Shown piece after piece: positions 26,485-36,600 of a stretch of 64,000 nucleotides of DNA; the stretch's first letter is position 1, and each line of letters opens with the position of its first letter. Made by a program: the position numbers and the translations under genes. Below the pieces are notes generated by a model that was not told the origin of the DNA, made no database searches, and was given only the letters and a program-made list of their open reading frames with translations. Source of the DNA: Absicoccus intestinalis (lineage in GTDB: Bacteria > Bacillota_I > Bacilli_A > Erysipelotrichales > Erysipelotrichaceae); NCBI RefSeq assembly GCF_033971885.1, contig NZ_JALBUS010000006.1:1-64000 (forward strand). The letters are read 5' to 3'.

Positions 26485-26517
26485 TTATAAAAAAAGTAAA
26501 TAAAGGAGGCATACATC

Positions 26518-26781
26518 ATGTTGGCTGTTAACTATACCTCGCTTAGAAAGAATATGAAATCATATTTCGACAAAGTTGTGAATGAATATGAAACGATGGT
26601 CGTTACTCGTAAAAACAATGAAAATGTTGTCGTTTTATCGGAAGATACCTACAATAATCTAATGGAAAATATCCATGTATTAGGAAATAAAGAAAATTAT
26701 GATTGGCTCATGGAATCGAAGAAGCAATTGGAAGAGGGAAATCAAAAAATACATGATCTAATTGAGGATACACATGAATAA
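26518..26781 (+). CDS. yefM: Type II antitoxin, Phd/YefM family
   Basis: 87 residues. The N-terminal Phd/YefM fold is clear: AVNYTSLRKNMKSYFDKV, VVTRKNNENVVVLSEDTYN. The C-terminal part (KKQLEEGNQKIHDLIE) is the flexible toxin-binding tail. It neutralises the adjacent YoeB-type protein and represses the operon with it. Strong ribosome site AAAGGAGGCATACATC. It overlaps the toxin gene by 8 nt. Confidence 0.95.
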   Translation: MLAVNYTSLRKNMKSYFDKVVNEYETMVVTRKNNENVVVLSEDTYNNLMENIHVLGNKENYDWLMESKKQLEEGNQKIHDLIEDTHE

Positions 26782-27028
26782 AGTTTTCACCAAAAATGGA
26801 TGGATCGATTATCCATTTTGGCAAACGGAAGACAAGAAAACCTTAAAAAAAATCAATCAGTTGATTAGAGATATCGAAAGAAATGGGAATGCTGGTATCG
26901 GCAAGCCCGAACCGTTGATTGGTGACTTTGCGGGATTTTGGAGTCGAAGAATCAATAATAAAGATCGATTAATTTATCGATTGGATGAAAACAATATTTA
27001 TATCATTGCTTGTAGATATCAGGCTTGA
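26774..27028 (+). CDS. yoeB: YoeB-type toxin with altered C-terminal active-site residues
   Basis: 84 residues, exactly the E. coli YoeB length. It has GIGKPEPLIGDFAGFWSRRI and RLIYRL, keeping Glu46 and Arg65. The protein ends CRYQA, where E. coli YoeB ends CRYHY: the catalytic His83 is Gln and Tyr84 is Ala. YoeB cleaves mRNA on the ribosome, so this version may be weakened or inactive. The start at 26774 lies inside yefM. Its stop codon lies within the -35 box of the fluoride riboswitch transcript. Confidence 0.92.
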   Translation: MNKVFTKNGWIDYPFWQTEDKKTLKKINQLIRDIERNGNAGIGKPEPLIGDFAGFWSRRINNKDRLIYRLDENNIYIIACRYQA

Positions 27029-27053
27029 CAAACATTTCATTGGTTGGTAAATT
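27025..27053 (+). promoter_or_regulatory. Promoter of fluoride riboswitch transcript
   Basis: -35 TTGACA (27025-27030), 17-nt spacer, -10 TAAATT (27048-27053). The -35 overlaps the yoeB stop codon. Confidence 0.75.
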
Positions 27054-27058
27054 TTAGC

Positions 27059-27117
27059 CAAGGGAATGAGGTTCTCCCGCGATCGATTCGAAACTGCCAT
27101 TCTGGCTGATGACTTCT
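27059..27117 (+). ncRNA. Fluoride riboswitch (crcB motif)
   Basis: AGGGAATGAGGTTCTCCC, then AACTGCC and GGCTGATGACTTCTG match the conserved parts of the crcB/fluoride aptamer, including the 3' GCTGATGAC element. It lies directly before a CLC-type fluoride antiporter gene. The 3' element is shared with the terminator stem, which fits a switch that turns the gene on when fluoride binds. Confidence 0.93.
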
Positions 27118-27142
27118 GAAAAGAAGCCATCAGTCTTTTTTT
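27105..27142 (+). terminator. Riboswitch-controlled terminator
   Basis: CTGATG-A-CTTCT / AGAAG-C-CATCAG with loop GAAA and one mismatch, followed by TCTTTTTTT. It uses the 3' conserved strand of the aptamer, so folding of aptamer and terminator should be mutually exclusive. Confidence 0.88.
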
Positions 27143-27159
27143 ATGTGAGGAGAGAAGAT

Positions 27160-28347
27160 ATGAACACAATCTATAAACACCTTTTATTAGCTGTATTGGT
27201 TGGCTTTCTTGTTGGGGCCATCGATGCTTTATTTGGCCGTGTCCTGATTTGGATCACGGCCTTCCGTACCATTCACTATCTATGGTTATTGCCTTTTTTA
27301 CCGCTAGCCGGTCTTTTGATTACTTGGCTCTATCATCGTTTCAACAAAGAAAGCTTAGGTGGTATGACCTTAATTTTTGAAACTCGTTTAGACAAACGGA
27401 AAGATATTCCTTTGGCCTTGATTCCTTTAGTCATGGTCGGTACATGGATTACCCATCTATTTGGTGGAAGTGCCGGTCGTGAAGGTGTGGCCGTACAAAT
27501 TGGTGCTACGATCTCTCATTGGCTAGGTAAGAAATGCCATCTGCCTGATAACAGTAAGATCCTTTTAGTTACGGGTATGGCGGCTGGTTTTGCCGGCTTG
27601 TTCCAAACCCCATTAGCCGCCACCTTCTTTGCGATGGAAGTCGTGATTGCCGGCTATTTGGAAATCAATGCCTTATTACCTGCTTTGTTGGCAAGTTATG
27701 TTGCTTGTTTTACATCTCGTTTCTTGGGCTTGCCAAAATTTGCCGTTACGCTTCCAACAAGCCTGTCTCTCCATTCTCTATCTACGATGGGCTCGATTGT
27801 TTTATTAGGCATTGCCTTTGGCTTAACAGGACGGCTCTTTGCTACGATGTTGGCAAAAGCGAAATCCTGGATGAAACGATCCATTCCCGATCCATATCAG
27901 CGGATTGGTCTGGTTTCCATTCCTTTGGCCATTGCTTTGATGCTTTTCTTTGGTGGTCGCTACTGTGGTTTGGGGACAAACTTGATCACCAATAGTTTTA
28001 CCCATCAAACCATCTATGCATGGGACTGGATCTTAAAACTATTCTTTACCATTCTTACTCTCTCGATTGGCTTTCAAGGTGGTGAAGTCACTCCTTTATT
28101 TTCCATAGGTGCTAGTTTGGGTGCCCTTTTGGGTCAACTTCTTGGTTTGGATCCCCTGCTTTGTGCAGCTTTGGGTTATGCCGCCGTATTTGGTAGTGCC
28201 ACCAATACGTTATTTGCCCCCATCTTTATTGGTTTGGAAGTTTTTGGTGGAGCCAATATGATTCCGTTTGCGTTGGTTTGCATCCTGGCTTATGTAGTCA
28301 ATGGAAACCATTCCATCTATACGGCCCAATCCAAAGTGATATACTGA
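27160..28347 (+). CDS. eriC: CLC-F type fluoride/proton antiporter
   Basis: 395 residues of the CLC family. Motifs: GGSAGREGVAVQIG (selectivity-filter region), GFQGGEVTPLFSIGASLGALLG (typical of the CLC-F branch), and GSATNTLFAPIFIGLEVFG. It expels cytosolic fluoride in exchange for protons. The assignment to fluoride rather than chloride rests on the riboswitch and the CLC-F motifs. The start at 27160 follows GAGGAGAGAAGAT; an upstream in-frame ATG lies in the terminator. Confidence 0.93.
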   Translation: MNTIYKHLLLAVLVGFLVGAIDALFGRVLIWITAFRTIHYLWLLPFLPLAGLLITWLYHRFNKESLGGMTLIFETRLDKRKDIPLALIPLVMVGTWITHLFGGSAGREGVAVQIGATISHWLGKKCHLPDNSKILLVTGMAAGFAGLFQTPLAATFFAMEVVIAGYLEINALLPALLASYVACFTSRFLGLPKFAVTLPTSLSLHSLSTMGSIVLLGIAFGLTGRLFATMLAKAKSWMKRSIPDPYQRIGLVSIPLAIALMLFFGGRYCGLGTNLITNSFTHQTIYAWDWILKLFFTILTLSIGFQGGEVTPLFSIGASLGALLGQLLGLDPLLCAALGYAAVFGSATNTLFAPIFIGLEVFGGANMIPFALVCILAYVVNGNHSIYTAQSKVIY

Positions 28348-28368
28348 AAGTAGAAATGAGGTGGTCTT

Positions 28369-29751
28369 ATGTCTATTGTTGGTGCGATCCTGGTTCCACA
28401 TCCACCATTGATCTTGCCCGAAGTCGGTCGTGGTGAAGAAAAGATCATTGAACCGACGATCCAAACCTACAAACAAGCAGCAAATTTTGTCGCTCATTTG
28501 CATCCAGAAACCATTGTGCTTTCCTCGCCTCACAGCATCATGTATACCGATTATCTACATATTTCCCCTGGCACCCATGCGCAAGGTGATATGGCTTCAT
28601 TTCGGGCTCCTAATGTCCAGGTCGAATGTGACTACGATCAAGCATTGAGTCAACGAATTTGTGATCTGGCCGAAGAAAATCATTTGCCGGCTGGCTATCT
28701 CGGTCAACGCGATCCGTCCCTCGATCATGGAACGATGGTTCCCTTGTATTTTGTCAAACAAAAATATCCGCACTTTCAATTGGTTCGTTTAGGTATTTCC
28801 GGTATTTCTTTGGCTGAACACTATCATATTGGTCTATTGATCCAACAAGCCGCCAAAGAACTCGATCGAAGAATCGTTTATATTGCGAGTGGTGATCTTT
28901 CTCATAAATTAAAAGCCGATGGGCCTTATGGTTTTGATTCCCATGGCCCTATCTATGATGAAAAAGTCATGGATGTATGTCGAAAAACTGCTTTTGATGA
29001 ATTGTTGACATTCGATCCCCTCTTGCTTCAAAAAGCAGCCGAATGTGGTCATCGCTCCTTTGTGATCATGGCTGGTGCGCTGGATCGGTGCCAAGTCGAA
29101 GCACATGTCTTAAGTCATCAAGATGTAACCGGTGTTGGCTATGGCGTTGCGACTTTTAAAGTATTGGGAAAAGATCCAAAACGTAATTTTCTGGACCAAT
29201 TTGAAAGCGAAGAAAAGAAACGCATTCAAGCCCAACGAGATGCCGAAGATGCCTATGCTGCTTTAGCACGAAAAACCGTCGAATCCTATATCACCCATCG
29301 AACCGTTCCTTCGATAGAAGGCCTTCCCCAAGACATGCTCTCTCAAAGAGCAGGGGTTTTCTGTTCGATTCATAAAGATGGACGATTGCGAGGATGTATT
29401 GGTACCATTGGTCCAACCAAGGAAAATATTGCCCAAGAAATCATCGCCAATGCCATTTCAGCAGCTACACAAGATCCACGATTTGATGCGATTCGCAAAG
29501 AAGAACTGAACCATCTTTCTTATAGTGTAGATGTCCTTTCCCCACCCGAAAACATCACTTCTTCGGATCAATTGGATGTGCATCGATATGGTGTCATTGT
29601 TACACAGGGACATAAACGTGGATTATTATTACCGAATTTAGATGGGGTCGATACCATATCCCAACAAATTGAAATTGCCAAACAAAAAGCCGGGATCTGG
29701 GAGGATGATCCCGTCGAGCTGCAACGCTTTGAAGTCGTTCGCCATACTTGA
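28369..29751 (+). CDS. AmmeMemoRadiSam system protein A/B fusion (Memo/LigB-like + AMMECR1)
   Basis: 460 residues. Residues ~1-260 are a LigB/Memo-like dioxygenase-fold domain (GAILVPHPPLILPEVG, SSPHSIMYTDY, DPSLDHGTMVPLYF, ASGDLSHK). Residues ~285-460 are an AMMECR1 domain (GVFCSIHKDGRLRGCIGTIGPT, DPRFDAI, LLLPNLDGVDT). In other genomes both occur next to a radical SAM gene, as here. The system is conserved in bacteria and archaea but its reaction is unknown. The start follows GAGGTGGTCTT. It overlaps the radical SAM region only by spacing of 8 nt. Confidence 0.93.
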   Translation: MSIVGAILVPHPPLILPEVGRGEEKIIEPTIQTYKQAANFVAHLHPETIVLSSPHSIMYTDYLHISPGTHAQGDMASFRAPNVQVECDYDQALSQRICDLAEENHLPAGYLGQRDPSLDHGTMVPLYFVKQKYPHFQLVRLGISGISLAEHYHIGLLIQQAAKELDRRIVYIASGDLSHKLKADGPYGFDSHGPIYDEKVMDVCRKTAFDELLTFDPLLLQKAAECGHRSFVIMAGALDRCQVEAHVLSHQDVTGVGYGVATFKVLGKDPKRNFLDQFESEEKKRIQAQRDAEDAYAALARKTVESYITHRTVPSIEGLPQDMLSQRAGVFCSIHKDGRLRGCIGTIGPTKENIAQEIIANAISAATQDPRFDAIRKEELNHLSYSVDVLSPPENITSSDQLDVHRYGVIVTQGHKRGLLLPNLDGVDTISQQIEIAKQKAGIWEDDPVELQRFEVVRHT

Positions 29752-29759
29752 GGTATCGT

Positions 29760-30584
29760 ATGATTTGTTCCACTTGTTTTCGTCATTGTCAGCTACAAGA
29801 AGGTCAAATCGGCTTTTGTCGAGCTCGACAAAATAAAGGCGGTAAAATCATCTGTGCAAATTATGGTTATGTAACATCCATGGCCATAGATCCCATTGAA
29901 AAGAAGCCTTTAGCCCTGTTTCATCCCGGCAGTACCTTGCTTTCGATTGGCAGTTATGGTTGTAACCTGGATTGTCCATTTTGTCAGAACTTTCAAATTT
30001 CTCGCATGGCAAAGTCATCGGATGCGAACTTTGTTTCACCAGAGAAAATACGGGATATGGCCTTGCAAGCCAAACAAACCCAATCCAACCTGATCGGCGT
30101 TGCTTATACCTATAATGAAATGTTGTGTAGTTGGGAATATGTGCGTGATTGTGCTCAATTGATCCATAAGGCCCATCTGTTGAATGTCTTGGTGACCAAT
30201 GGAACCGCTAGTCTAGACGTTTTGGATGAGATTCTTCCATATATCGATGCCATGAATATTGATCTCAAAAGCTTGAATGCCCAAACTTATGCATCGATCT
30301 TACATGGTGATCTAAATCAAACCATGGCTTTTATCGAAAAGGCAATTCCTGCCTGCCATGTTGAGATCACAACCTTAGTTGTTCCTGGCATGAACGATAG
30401 CGAATCCGAAATCGATGCCCTGACACACTGGATCAGTCAACAAGATCCCAATATCCCCTATCATTTAACGCGTTATTTTCCAAGATATCAGATGGATACA
30501 CCTGCTACCAATATCTCTACATTGTATCGTTTGAAAGAAATTGCCCAAACCCATTTGCATCATGTTTTTGTGGGCAATGTATAG
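29760..30584 (+). CDS. AmmeMemoRadiSam system radical SAM enzyme
   Basis: 274 residues. The radical SAM cluster motif is CNLDCPFCQ near residue 65 (CxxxCxxC). An N-terminal Cys cluster (MICSTCFRHCQL ... CRAR) and GYVTSMAIDPIEKKPLAHF-like segments are typical of the AmmeMemoRadiSam/PflA-like group. The start at 29760 follows TTGAGGTATCGT; a TTG four codons upstream overlaps the previous gene. It is the partner of the Memo-AMMECR1 fusion; the target of the activation or modification is unknown. Confidence 0.92.
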   Translation: MICSTCFRHCQLQEGQIGFCRARQNKGGKIICANYGYVTSMAIDPIEKKPLALFHPGSTLLSIGSYGCNLDCPFCQNFQISRMAKSSDANFVSPEKIRDMALQAKQTQSNLIGVAYTYNEMLCSWEYVRDCAQLIHKAHLLNVLVTNGTASLDVLDEILPYIDAMNIDLKSLNAQTYASILHGDLNQTMAFIEKAIPACHVEITTLVVPGMNDSESEIDALTHWISQQDPNIPYHLTRYFPRYQMDTPATNISTLYRLKEIAQTHLHHVFVGNV

Positions 30585-30611
30585 GTCAGAGTCTTCTGAC
30601 CTTGTTTTTTG
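30584..30611 (+). terminator. Terminator after radical SAM gene
   Basis: GGTCAGA / TCTGACC stem starting at the stop codon, then TTGTTTTTT. Confidence 0.85.
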
Positions 30612-30659
30612 GCTATTTAGTTATATAATATAATTACTTTTGATAATTAGGAGCACAAA

Positions 30660-31103
30660 ATGAATGATCGTGAAATGTTTGATGCGTTTTATCTAGCCAA
30701 ACGGATTTGGGAGTTACAACCCGAATTGCCAGCCGGATTAAGTTCGCAAAGTATCCATATCTTGGATTGTATCCATCAATTAAAAAAACAAAAAAAGCTT
30801 GTTTATGTGAGTGATGTCAGTACTTTCTTAGAATTGCCACGTCCTGGCATCACCAAGTCCATTCGGCAATTAGCACAAATGGGTTATGTGGAAAAGAAAG
30901 CCGATGAACGGGATCATCGCATGGTTCAAGTTGAACTTACTTCACTGGGACAAGCCGTGGTCCAAACCTATGTGACCGATTATTTTCGATCCATTGAAAA
31001 AAAGTTAGTGAACATACCTGACACTTCGATTCATCAAATGGCACAAACCATTGAACAAATTTATCAAGTTTTATGTAAGGGGGAAAATCAGGATGGAAGA
31101 TGA
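30660..31103 (+). CDS. MarR family transcriptional regulator
   Basis: 147 residues. Winged helix with VYVSDVSTFLELPRPGITKSI, LAQMGYVEKKADERDHRMVQVELT (wing with the conserved DxRD-type region). MarR proteins repress drug-efflux genes and release DNA on binding ligand. It overlaps a MATE pump gene by 11 nt, so it most likely autoregulates this pair. The upstream region holds an AT-rich TATATAATATAA stretch as promoter/operator. Ribosome site TTAGGAGCACAAA. Confidence 0.92.
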   Translation: MNDREMFDAFYLAKRIWELQPELPAGLSSQSIHILDCIHQLKKQKKLVYVSDVSTFLELPRPGITKSIRQLAQMGYVEKKADERDHRMVQVELTSLGQAVVQTYVTDYFRSIEKKLVNIPDTSIHQMAQTIEQIYQVLCKGENQDGR

Positions 31104-32430
31104 TCGTTTATCTGATTTTACCGTTGGCAATATTCCCAAAAAGATCTTAGCTTTTATGTTGCCGGTTTTGGGTGCCTTGATCCTGCAAGCCGCATATGGG
31201 GCGGTTGACTTACTTGTGGTTGGACAATTTGGTACGACCGCGGGATTATCCGGTGTATCCACAGGTTCGCAAATCTTAAACTTGATCACCTTAGTCGTCA
31301 CCGGATCTTCCATGGCCGTAACCGTATTGATCAGTCGGTATTTAGGCGAAGATCGTGCTGATCGGATCAATCGTTTATTGGGATCCGCCTTTACGCTCTA
31401 TGCCTTGGTGGCCCTGGTATTGTTTCTGTTGTTGTTTTTTGGTGCCCTGCCCATTACCCATTTGATGCAAGCACCCCCTCAAGCCGTTGATCTAACGGCA
31501 CAATATATACGGATTTGTGGCTCTGGTATCTTTTTTATTGTAGCCTATAATCTATTAAGCGCCATCTTTCGTGGTTTAGGAGATAGTCGTTCTCCTTTGT
31601 TGTTTGTGGGTATTGCCTGCATCATCAATATCATTGGTGATTTGTATTTTGTAGCCATCTTGCATATGAATGTAGCTGGTGCCGCCTTAGCCACGATTTT
31701 GGCCCAAGCCATCAGTGTGATCTTTGCGATTGGTTTATTAAAAAAACGCGTATCGGGCATTGAACTCAAACGAACCGACTTTGGCTTCAATGAAGAAACC
31801 ATCCATATCTTAAAAATTGGCATTCCTTTGGCTTTACAAGATCTTTTGACCCAGATTTCCTTTGTGGTCGTCTGTGCCTTTGTTAACAGTCTAGGACTAA
31901 CAGCTTCTTCGGGATATGGCATTGCCTGTAAGCTCATCAACTTTGCGATGCTTTTACCCAGTGCCTTGATGCAATCCAATGCCGCTTTTGTTTCGATGAA
32001 TGTCGGTGCTAAAAGAGAAGATCGAGCCAGTCAAGGTACCAAAATATCCATTTGTGTTGGTTTGGTCTTTGGTTGTTTGGTTTTCTTATGTGTCTGGTTT
32101 GCCGGAGATCGCATGTGTGCCCTTTTCACCAAAGAACCCATCATTACCCAAGCCGCCTTTCAATATCTACGGGGATTCTCTTTTGAGACCATCGTTACAG
32201 CCATCTTATTTTCTTTGCTTGGTTATTTTAATGGCCATGAACGTACCCTTTGGAGCATGAGTCAAGGTATCCTCCAAACCTTTCTGGTCCGCATTCCATT
32301 TGCCTATTTCATGACCATCCAACATGCCGGATTATTCCTCATTGGTCTGGCTTCTCCCTTGGCTTCAACCTTTGGGGTCCTCTTAAATCTAATTTATTTA
32401 TCGCGCTTTCGAAAACAAAATCCATGTTGA
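31093..32430 (+). CDS. MATE family efflux transporter
   Basis: 445 residues, 12 helices, MATE N-terminal motif KILAFMLPVLGALILQAAYGAVDLLVVGQF (split in two). The start at 31093 (MEDDRLSDF) follows AAGGGGGAAAATCAGG and lies inside marR. Third MATE protein in the window, and the only one with a dedicated MarR regulator, which suggests an inducible drug or bile-type efflux role. Confidence 0.93.
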   Translation: MEDDRLSDFTVGNIPKKILAFMLPVLGALILQAAYGAVDLLVVGQFGTTAGLSGVSTGSQILNLITLVVTGSSMAVTVLISRYLGEDRADRINRLLGSAFTLYALVALVLFLLLFFGALPITHLMQAPPQAVDLTAQYIRICGSGIFFIVAYNLLSAIFRGLGDSRSPLLFVGIACIINIIGDLYFVAILHMNVAGAALATILAQAISVIFAIGLLKKRVSGIELKRTDFGFNEETIHILKIGIPLALQDLLTQISFVVVCAFVNSLGLTASSGYGIACKLINFAMLLPSALMQSNAAFVSMNVGAKREDRASQGTKISICVGLVFGCLVFLCVWFAGDRMCALFTKEPIITQAAFQYLRGFSFETIVTAILFSLLGYFNGHERTLWSMSQGILQTFLVRIPFAYFMTIQHAGLFLIGLASPLASTFGVLLNLIYLSRFRKQNPC

Positions 32431-32557
32431 GAAACGAGCCATCACCCTATGGGTTGATGGTTTTTTATATTGCATAATTTTCTTTAACTATTTGTCTTTG
32501 TTAAAGGTGCGAGTTAAAATATTTGTATAGAACATCAACTAAACGAGGATCGTAACC

Positions 32558-33610
32558 GTGTTAGATATCATCAATCATTTTTTTAGAATGGGAATTTCTG
32601 AAGAGGATTACGAAAAGCTAAAGATCAACCTGAACAGCAAGAATCAAAAGAATCTCATTTTTTTATCCAGGATCCTTACCATACTCATGGTTCCTGGTCT
32701 TATTTTTGTTTATGTCTTCTATGGAGGACTCAAACCTAGATTCTGGATCTACCTGTCGCTCTTTGTCTTTACTTTTCTTTCTTTCCTTTTAGCCCATCGA
32801 GAAAGCAAACATACAAACTTGCAAATATATATTTTTATCAGCATTTTGATTGGCTATAGCATCGTATTGAGTACGCGCATGAATCCGGATATGATGGCCG
32901 TAAAATACATTGCCTTCATACTAGCCCTTCCGATGCTTTTTACCGACCAACCCATCCGCGTTAGTTTGTATATTTGTGCATGTACAGCCGTATTCATTCT
33001 ATGTGCCATCCACTTTGATGCCCGCCACATCTTACCATTGGACATCTTTCATGCCCTGATTTTTGGAGCGGTAAGCATCGTAACGAGCACCTATCTTTCG
33101 AAAATCAAGATCCAACGTCTGTATTTCGAGAAGAAATGGAAAACAACGAGTGAAACGGACCTCATGACTGGTTTGCATAGCCGCAATCTTTATGAACAAA
33201 GATTGAACAGTTATCCAAAAACGTGCAAGAAAAATTTGATTTGTGTTTTTTTAGATGTGAATGGCCTTCACGAAATTGATATCCATCAGGGATACGATGT
33301 GGGTGATCGTGTTTTACAAATGACGGCTTCGATTTTTCAACAAGCATTGGGTCAAGAAAATACATTTCGGATTGGTGGAGATGAGTTTATTGCCCTCCTG
33401 CCAGATACCCAAAAGAATCACATTCAAGCCATCACAAAGCATATCTATGAACAAACCAGGCAATCGGGCATCTCGGTATCTATAGGCATATCCAACATGA
33501 ACAAAGAAGATATGGATATCCATCTGCTTACAAAAAGGGCAGCCAAAGAAATGTCTGAAGTGAAACGTCGCTATTACCAAAATGCGAAAATCGACAGAAG
33601 GAGCAGATAA
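32558..33610 (+). CDS. Membrane diguanylate cyclase (GGDEF)
   Basis: 350 residues. Residues ~30-185 hold about six hydrophobic helices without a known sensor family; ~190-345 is a GGDEF domain with intact RIGGDEF at 272-277 region and FLDVNGLHEID upstream. No RxxD inhibitory site is seen before GGDEF. It should make c-di-GMP. The start is GTG at 32558 after AACGAGGATCGTAACC. Its stop is followed 1 nt later by a large EAL protein, so synthesis and breakdown enzymes are co-transcribed. Confidence 0.9.
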   Translation: MLDIINHFFRMGISEEDYEKLKINLNSKNQKNLIFLSRILTILMVPGLIFVYVFYGGLKPRFWIYLSLFVFTFLSFLLAHRESKHTNLQIYIFISILIGYSIVLSTRMNPDMMAVKYIAFILALPMLFTDQPIRVSLYICACTAVFILCAIHFDARHILPLDIFHALIFGAVSIVTSTYLSKIKIQRLYFEKKWKTTSETDLMTGLHSRNLYEQRLNSYPKTCKKNLICVFLDVNGLHEIDIHQGYDVGDRVLQMTASIFQQALGQENTFRIGGDEFIALLPDTQKNHIQAITKHIYEQTRQSGISVSIGISNMNKEDMDIHLLTKRAAKEMSEVKRRYYQNAKIDRRSR

Positions 33611-33611
33611 T

Positions 33612-36600
33612 ATGAAAACCTATACGATTTCAACGGATACTCGATCCTTTCTGGAAAATATTCCCATTCCATTGGCTGTGTATCAATATATAGAAGATCA
33701 GATCAAACCAATATTGGTATCCAAGGCCTATATCGAGCTTTTTGGATACAATAGCTGTCAAGAAGCGGTGTATAGTCTAGGTACAAATCTGTATCGAAAT
33801 GTGCATCCCGAAGATATTGCGAGAATGGAAAAATATTCGTATCAGTTTAGTACCACACAGGAAAGTTATGATATTATTTTCCGAAACAAAAGAGAAGATC
33901 AATCGGACTATCATTTCATTCACGGAACAGGAAAATACATTTTGGTCGATGGTGCCAAATTGGCTTTCATTACGTATACCGATGAAAGTGTGAACGGGGA
34001 CAATGACTCAAAAATCAAAGCTGTGCTTACAACGATCTCAAAGCAATATGCTTCATCGGATAGCATCGAATTCACAAAATATTATGATCATCTAACGGGA
34101 ATGCAAAATATGACCCATTTTCTTGATCATTCGATGACTGGAATCGAAAAGATCTGGAAAAAAGGTCAAATTCCGGTTATTTTGTATTTTGATTTATGTA
34201 ATCTAAAAAAATATAACAGTCAATATGGTTTAAAGGCTGGTGATAAACAAATCTGCCATCTGGCGAAACAAATTGGAAAATACTTTGATAAAGAGAAGAC
34301 TTCTCGTTTTGAAAGTGACCATTTTGTCGTTTATGCAGAAAACGATCAAATCGAATCCAAGCTCCATGCCCTTTTTTCCGCGATGAAAAAGGGAAATGAT
34401 GAAAACAATCTTGCGGTAAAAGTAGGCATTTTCAAATTTAACAACGATGGCACGCGACTGACGGATGCTTGCGATCGCGCAAGACTGGCCTGCGATTCCA
34501 TCACATCGACAACTGCATCCCAATTTGTTTGGTATGATAAGCGCATCCTGAAAAAAACTTCCTTAGAATTCTATATCATAAGGAATTTTGAAAAAGCCCT
34601 CCAAAAGGGATGGATCCAAGTTTGGTATCAACCCATCGTTCGTACCATAACCAAATCCATTTGTAACCAGGAAGCTTTAGTTCGATGGATGGATCCAACC
34701 TATGGTATGCTTTCTCCCGGACAATTTATTCCCATCCTTGAGGATACCAATCAAATATATCAATTGGACCTCTATGTCTTTGAACAGGTATGTAAAGACT
34801 ATCGGCGAATGAAGACAAACGGACATACTGCCGTTCCTGTATCGATCAACTTTTCGCGAAAAGATTTTATGCACGATGATCTGCCTGACGTTATCGACAA
34901 GATCTCACAAAAATACGGTGTGCCAAGAGAATTCACCAACATAGAAATCACGGAAAGTGCCTTTGTAAAGAACATCGATCATGTGAAACCAAGCATACAA
35001 CGATTCCATCAACTCGGTTACAAAGTATGGATGGATGATTTCGGTGCTGGATATTCTTCCTTAGGCGTATTAAAAGACTATTCTTTCGATGAATTAAAGC
35101 TGGATATGTCCTTTCTCAAAACCTTTAATGAAAAAACCAAGAACATTATCTCGGCCATCGTACGAATGTCGAAAAAGCTGGAAATTTCTACACTGGCTGA
35201 AGGCGTAGAGACGGAAGAACAATATCTTTTTCTACAAAAGATTGGTTGTGAAAAGATACAAGGATTTTACTTTGGCCGGCCCATGCCAATGGCGCAATTG
35301 CCTTTGTTTTACAAGCAAAAAGAATTGATAGTCGAACATGCAAAATGGCGAGCCTATTTAACCAAACTCAGTCGGATTGATTATCTTACGGATAAACCGC
35401 TTTGTGTTATCGAAGATGATGGGACTCAGATGCATTTGTATTTCGTCAACGAAGCCTACATGAACGTTCTGAAAAAAGATAATGTGCATAGTATAAAAGA
35501 CTGGGTCAATAAAATCAACACGATTGGTGATCCAATCCAGATTTTTCACAGGCAATATGCGAATCAACAACTACGAAAACATAAAGGGCCGCAGACTGCA
35601 TCCTATCCTTCTGGGGATCATTACATGCAGCTGACCGGTGCCGTAGAAGCAAGGCAAGAGGATCGTTATCTTTATACCGTTCATATCCAGTATGTGGACA
35701 TCAAAGCGGAAAATGTGGATCCAATCCGAATGGAAACCATTAGCAATCTGTATTATATGTGCAATGATATTGCCATCTACGATTTGGAAAACAACACAGT
35801 GGAAGGCATCAAATCCTCTTTGTCGGATCAACCGATGGGAATGGGTGTGGAACTTAATTTATCTAAGGTCGTCAATGCCTGGAAGGTCAATTACTGCTAC
35901 CTTCCTGATCAAGAACGATTTGCGGAGTTTATGAATATAGCCACTCTCAAGACCCGCTTAAAATACAATAAAGACCAGGTGCTTACCGGATTGTTCCGAA
36001 GTATCACGGCATCGGGTGCCTATCGCTGGTTCCTTCATATCATTGTTCCGATCCAACGATCCAATTTCAACAAAGCGCTACATGTCACTCTAGAAGCGGG
36101 TTTGCGTGAATGCGATCTAGTCAAGATTGCTTCTTCTCTGAGTAGTTTAGTATATAACCAACAAAAGAATACAAATATAACCGGGGAGATCCTTTGGAAA
36201 AATATCCTTATGAATGCCAAAACCATGTATTTTTGGAAAGACAAACAAAGACGATTTGTTGGGGTGAGCCAAAGCTTCCTCAAATATTATGGCATCCATT
36301 CTGAAAAAGAATTGATTGGAAAAACAGACGAAGATATGATGTGGCACATCACGCCGGAACCTTTTAAAAATGATGAAGAAGAAGTACTGAAGACTGGAAA
36401 ACCAACGTATCTAAAAAAAGGAAAGTGCATCGCTAACGGTGTGAATCGGAATATCTTTGCCAGCAAGATTCCCGTCTACCAGGATGGCAACATTATCGGC
36501 ATCTTAGGTACCGCCATCGATGCCGATGAAATGAAAGATGTCGTTAATGAACAAAATGAACAATTTTCCATTGATCCGGTTACTGGCCTTGGCAATGCGA

